From Desulfobacca acetoxidans (GTDB lineage Bacteria; Desulfobacterota; Desulfobaccia; Desulfobaccales; 0-14-0-80-60-11): 8,691 bases of DNA. Positions 6,937 to 8,691 of this stretch are shown here, piece by piece; within the stretch, counting starts at the first letter, position 1, and each line of letters opens with the position of its first letter. The notes beneath the pieces were generated by a model. That model was not told the DNA's origin and searched no databases. It saw nothing but the letters and a program-made list of their open reading frames with translations. A program made the translations under genes and the position numbers. The stretch covers positions 1 to 8,691 of the forward strand of contig DZCR01000137.1 of assembly GCA_022736495.1 (NCBI GenBank), in the 5' to 3' direction.

Positions 6937-7441
6937 GGCCGACAATAAAAGTGAATTTTTAGCTAACCTGAATGTATTCAGACAAATCGAATTTTTTTCC
7001 GGCGTTTCCATGGATGTGATGAAACTCTTTGCCTTTCTGTGCAAAAGACAGTCCTATAAACCCGGAGATGCCGTTTTTCTTCAGGGGGATGATGACCAGT
7101 GCGCTTATTATATTTTATCAGGGACCGCAAAACTGGTCCTTCAAAAGGACGGAAAAGAATATATGATCCGTGAATACGGGCCGGAAGGCTATCTGGGGGT
7201 GCTTAACCTCATGGCGCCCATGGTCAGGCAGTTTTCCCTGGTGGCCTTGACGGATACCACCTGTATCGCCATGACCCGCAAGGCTTTTGCAAAGATTGTG
7301 GATCAGTTTCCCGATACCCCGCTGAAAATCGCAGGGCCCATCGGGCAAAGGCTTGCAAACGCCGAGAGGAAATGTATCATGGAGTTTGAATCCGACAACA
7401 GGGAGATTCTCAGGCATCTTCTGGGCATCAGCCTGATCTGA
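6911..7441 (+). CDS. stand-alone cyclic-nucleotide-binding-fold protein (Crp-like sensor domain without DNA-binding domain)
   Basis: The product has 176 residues. After a polar tail, NVFRQIEFFSGVS begins a cNMP-binding beta-roll fold: PGDAVFLQGDDDQCAYYILSG (about 51-71, with the typical LSG turn), KLVLQKDGKE, then the phosphate-binding-cassette position YLGVLNLM, Arg106, and VALTDTTCIAM. The cassette Glu found in E. coli CRP (Glu72) is Val97 here, and the loop is one residue shorter, while the Arg matching Arg82 is kept. Classical cAMP binding is therefore doubtful. A helical tail (about 135-176) follows, with no helix-turn-helix, so this is not a transcription factor of the usual Crp type. 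It overlaps the exporter end by 26 bases, suggesting a regulatory subunit for the exporter or a sensor for the partner switch. Met at 6878 is an alternative start. Confidence 0.85.
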   Translation: MNSHTDTTEADNKSEFLANLNVFRQIEFFSGVSMDVMKLFAFLCKRQSYKPGDAVFLQGDDDQCAYYILSGTAKLVLQKDGKEYMIREYGPEGYLGVLNLMAPMVRQFSLVALTDTTCIAMTRKAFAKIVDQFPDTPLKIAGPIGQRLANAERKCIMEFESDNREILRHLLGISLI

Positions 7442-7489
7442 ACGGATTTCAGATTGACAAACGGACCGGGGACAGCTAGGATAACAGGT

Positions 7490-7939
7490 ATGGGAAAGGT
7501 AAAATTATCCATTACATTAAAAAACCGGCTCTCGGATCTGGACAAGATCAAGGCCGTTGTTTCAAAAATGTCCGGGGCCGTTGACTGCACCCGGCGTAAA
7601 CTGAAAGAGATAGACCTGATCCTTGAAGAACTCTTTACCAACGTGGTCCGCCACGGCTTTAAGGATAATAAGGAACACGACATTGATATCTCCTTGTCCT
7701 GTGATGACTCCATCCTGGAAATCCGGATGGAGGATGACGGCGAGCCCTTTGACATCACAGCCTCACCCTCGCCCGATACCCGGTGCGCCCTGGATAAAAG
7801 ATGCATCGGCGGTCTCGGGGTCCATTTTGTAAAGCATTTTATTGACGAGTGCCGGTATTATCGGAAAAAGAACAGAAATATCATTGTATTAAAAAAAAAG
7901 ATGGCGGAAGAAAACCATCAACCAACCGATTTTAAATAG
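7490..7939 (+). CDS. RsbW/SpoIIAB-type HATPase serine kinase (anti-sigma-like switch protein)
   Basis: The product has 149 residues in the GHKL HATPase_c_2 fold, the usual length for RsbW/SpoIIAB proteins. The N-box is ILEELFTNVVRHGF (44-57, Glu46-Glu47 and Asn51), the G1 box is MEDDGEPFD (80-88), and the ATP-lid/G2 glycines are in GGLGVHFVKHF (107-117). These kinases phosphorylate a STAS antagonist and bind either it or a target, classically a sigma factor. The STAS gene 20 bases downstream is the evident substrate. ATG 7490 has AGGA 8 bases upstream; the frame also allows a TTG at 7454 that lacks a good site. The C-terminus is encoded across nine consecutive A bases and ends in a polar tail. 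No sigma factor is visible in the window, so the target is unknown. Confidence 0.9.
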   Translation: MGKVKLSITLKNRLSDLDKIKAVVSKMSGAVDCTRRKLKEIDLILEELFTNVVRHGFKDNKEHDIDISLSCDDSILEIRMEDDGEPFDITASPSPDTRCALDKRCIGGLGVHFVKHFIDECRYYRKKNRNIIVLKKKMAEENHQPTDFK

Positions 7940-7959
7940 AATTGTAAGGGGACGCACCC

Positions 7960-8292
7960 ATGGAAATTTTTCAGGAAAACGTGAATGGCGTTGAAATATT
8001 CAGTGTTAACGGCAGCCTTGACTCCAACACATCCCCGGAATTTGAAAGCCGGATCTATACCACCCTCGAAAGCGGCCAAAAACGCCTGGTTCTCAATCTT
8101 GAAAACCTGGAGTATATCTCCAGCGCCGGGATCAGGGTCATGCTGAAAACCACCAAGGATCTCAAACGCATGGACGGGAATATCGTCCTTTGCAGCCTCC
8201 AGGATTATGTGAAGGAAGTCTTTGACATCGCCGGATTTGACGGGTATCTGTCCATCGAAAAAAATGTTGACCAGGCCCTGCAAAAAATTTAG
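7960..8292 (+). CDS. STAS-domain antagonist (RsbV/SpoIIAA-like)
   Basis: This single-domain protein of 110 residues fits SpoIIAA/RsbV in length and pattern: VNGSLDSNTSPEFE near the start, then RLVLNLENLEYISSAGIRVML (42-62), then GNIVLCSLQDYVKEVFDIAGF. Aligning to SpoIIAA places Ser55 at the phosphorylated position (SpoIIAA Ser58); the preceding Asp of SpoIIAA is Ser54 here and the following residue is Ala56. ATG 7960 has AAGGGG 8 bases upstream. In the known systems the dephosphorylated form binds the kinase and frees its target; here the phosphatase at 2880 would reset it. It is the last gene of the operon and ends 4 bases from the convergent PqqD-like gene. Confidence 0.93.
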   Translation: MEIFQENVNGVEIFSVNGSLDSNTSPEFESRIYTTLESGQKRLVLNLENLEYISSAGIRVMLKTTKDLKRMDGNIVLCSLQDYVKEVFDIAGFDGYLSIEKNVDQALQKI

Positions 8293-8296
8293 AGCC

Positions 8297-8677
8297 TCAA
8301 ATATCCTTTATCCGGATCAATCCTTTCTGACCCAGGGACCGCAAAAAAAACGTCACTGAAATCTCAGCCTCCTTATTATCCAGCCCGTGAAGTCTTGCAA
8401 ACTCCTTAATGACGGCCTTGACGTCCCTTTTGCCGTCCAGGAGGGACCAGACATCGGCTCCCAGGCGGTCCAATTGGATTTTCCGCCTGAATGTATTTTG
8501 CGGATTGGACCGGAGAAACCGCTGAAGCCGCATGAAAAAAGGTTTGTATTTCACCGGAAAGGACAGGATGAGATCCCCGGTATCCAGGAAGATCTCTTCA
8601 ACCCCGGTGTTTTTTTCAGGGATGCACAAAAGGGCATCCTGTTTGGTCCACGGTTTTTTTTTCTTATGGGCCGCCAA
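8297..8677 (-). CDS. PqqD-like (RiPP recognition element fold) protein
   Basis: The product has 126 residues. A basic start (AAHKKKKPWTK) and about 30 unassigned residues precede a PqqD-like region (about 60-123) with the typical pattern: RKIQLDRLGADVWSLLDGKR, then a helix VKAVIKEFARLHGL, then VTFFLRSLGQKGLIRI. PqqD proteins are winged-helix peptide chaperones that present precursor peptides to radical SAM enzymes, but many PqqD-like proteins lie outside such clusters, and no radical SAM enzyme or precursor is visible here. The chosen start is TTG 8677, with AAAGGA 7 bases upstream; the frame is open to the window edge, so a start further right is possible. It converges on the STAS gene and is not part of that operon. 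Confidence 0.75.
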   Translation of the reverse strand: MAAHKKKKPWTKQDALLCIPEKNTGVEEIFLDTGDLILSFPVKYKPFFMRLQRFLRSNPQNTFRRKIQLDRLGADVWSLLDGKRDVKAVIKEFARLHGLDNKEAEISVTFFLRSLGQKGLIRIKDI

Positions 8678-8691
8678 GAATGGATCCTTTC

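Noticed and set aside
7891..7899. A run of nine A bases near the end of the kinase gene, considered as a programmed frameshift site.
   Set aside because: The -1 frame ends after about a dozen codons and would alter only the polar tail. There is no stimulatory structure, and AAA-rich Lys codons explain the run.
8281..8300. A bidirectional terminator between the convergent STAS and PqqD-like genes.
   Set aside because: The gap is only 4 bases. There is an A/T run but no stem longer than 3 bp beside it.
8651..8664. A T-run near the right edge, considered as a terminator.
   Set aside because: It lies at the 5' end of the PqqD-like gene, encodes its Lys run on the minus strand, and has no preceding hairpin.
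1..8691. CRISPR arrays, insertion sequences, tRNA or rRNA genes and direct DNA repeats.
   Set aside because: No transposase-like frame, repeat-spacer periodicity or RNA gene pattern was seen on either strand.

Overview
The window looks like chromosomal DNA from a Gram-negative bacterium of moderate GC content. The gene content (a lipoprotein/MBOAT/SGNH export-modification cluster beside a partner-switching module with an ABC exporter) and the codon use would fit a deltaproteobacterial sulfate reducer (Desulfobacterota, Desulfobacter-like). That placement is an impression, because no rRNA or marker gene is present.

Left block (1-2575, minus strand). Three closely spaced genes read leftward: a small lipoprotein (2575-2078), an AlgI/DltB-type MBOAT O-acyltransferase (2067-652), and a membrane-anchored SGNH-like protein (644 to beyond base 1, so its C-terminus is missing). 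MBOAT plus SGNH partner is the usual arrangement for acetylating an exported polysaccharide or other surface polymer. No polysaccharide synthase is visible in the window.

Intergenic block (2576-2879). This is a divergent control region. It holds an 18-bp interrupted palindrome just upstream of the lipoprotein and a 21-codon lipoprotein-signal-like ORF just upstream of the rightward operon. That small ORF is in frame with the next gene across a single TGA.

Right block (2880-8292, plus strand). Five compact genes form an apparent operon: a membrane PP2C/SpoIIE-type phosphatase with a HAMP-like region, a very long ABC exporter half-transporter, a free-standing cyclic-nucleotide-binding-fold protein, an RsbW/SpoIIAB-type HATPase kinase and an RsbV/SpoIIAA-type STAS protein. 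Together they supply every element of a partner switch (phosphatase, kinase, antagonist). No sigma factor is present. The other members are an exporter and a probable nucleotide or ligand sensor, so the switch may control transport.

The exporter is the most unusual object here. Its single nucleotide-binding domain carries about 250 extra residues between the Q-loop and the LSGGQ signature. By eye, this stretch holds two further degenerate copies of the Q-loop/helical-subdomain segment, giving three copies in a row.

Right edge (8297-8677, minus strand). A PqqD-like protein converges on the operon with only a 4-base gap. It belongs to a different transcription unit that enters from the right.
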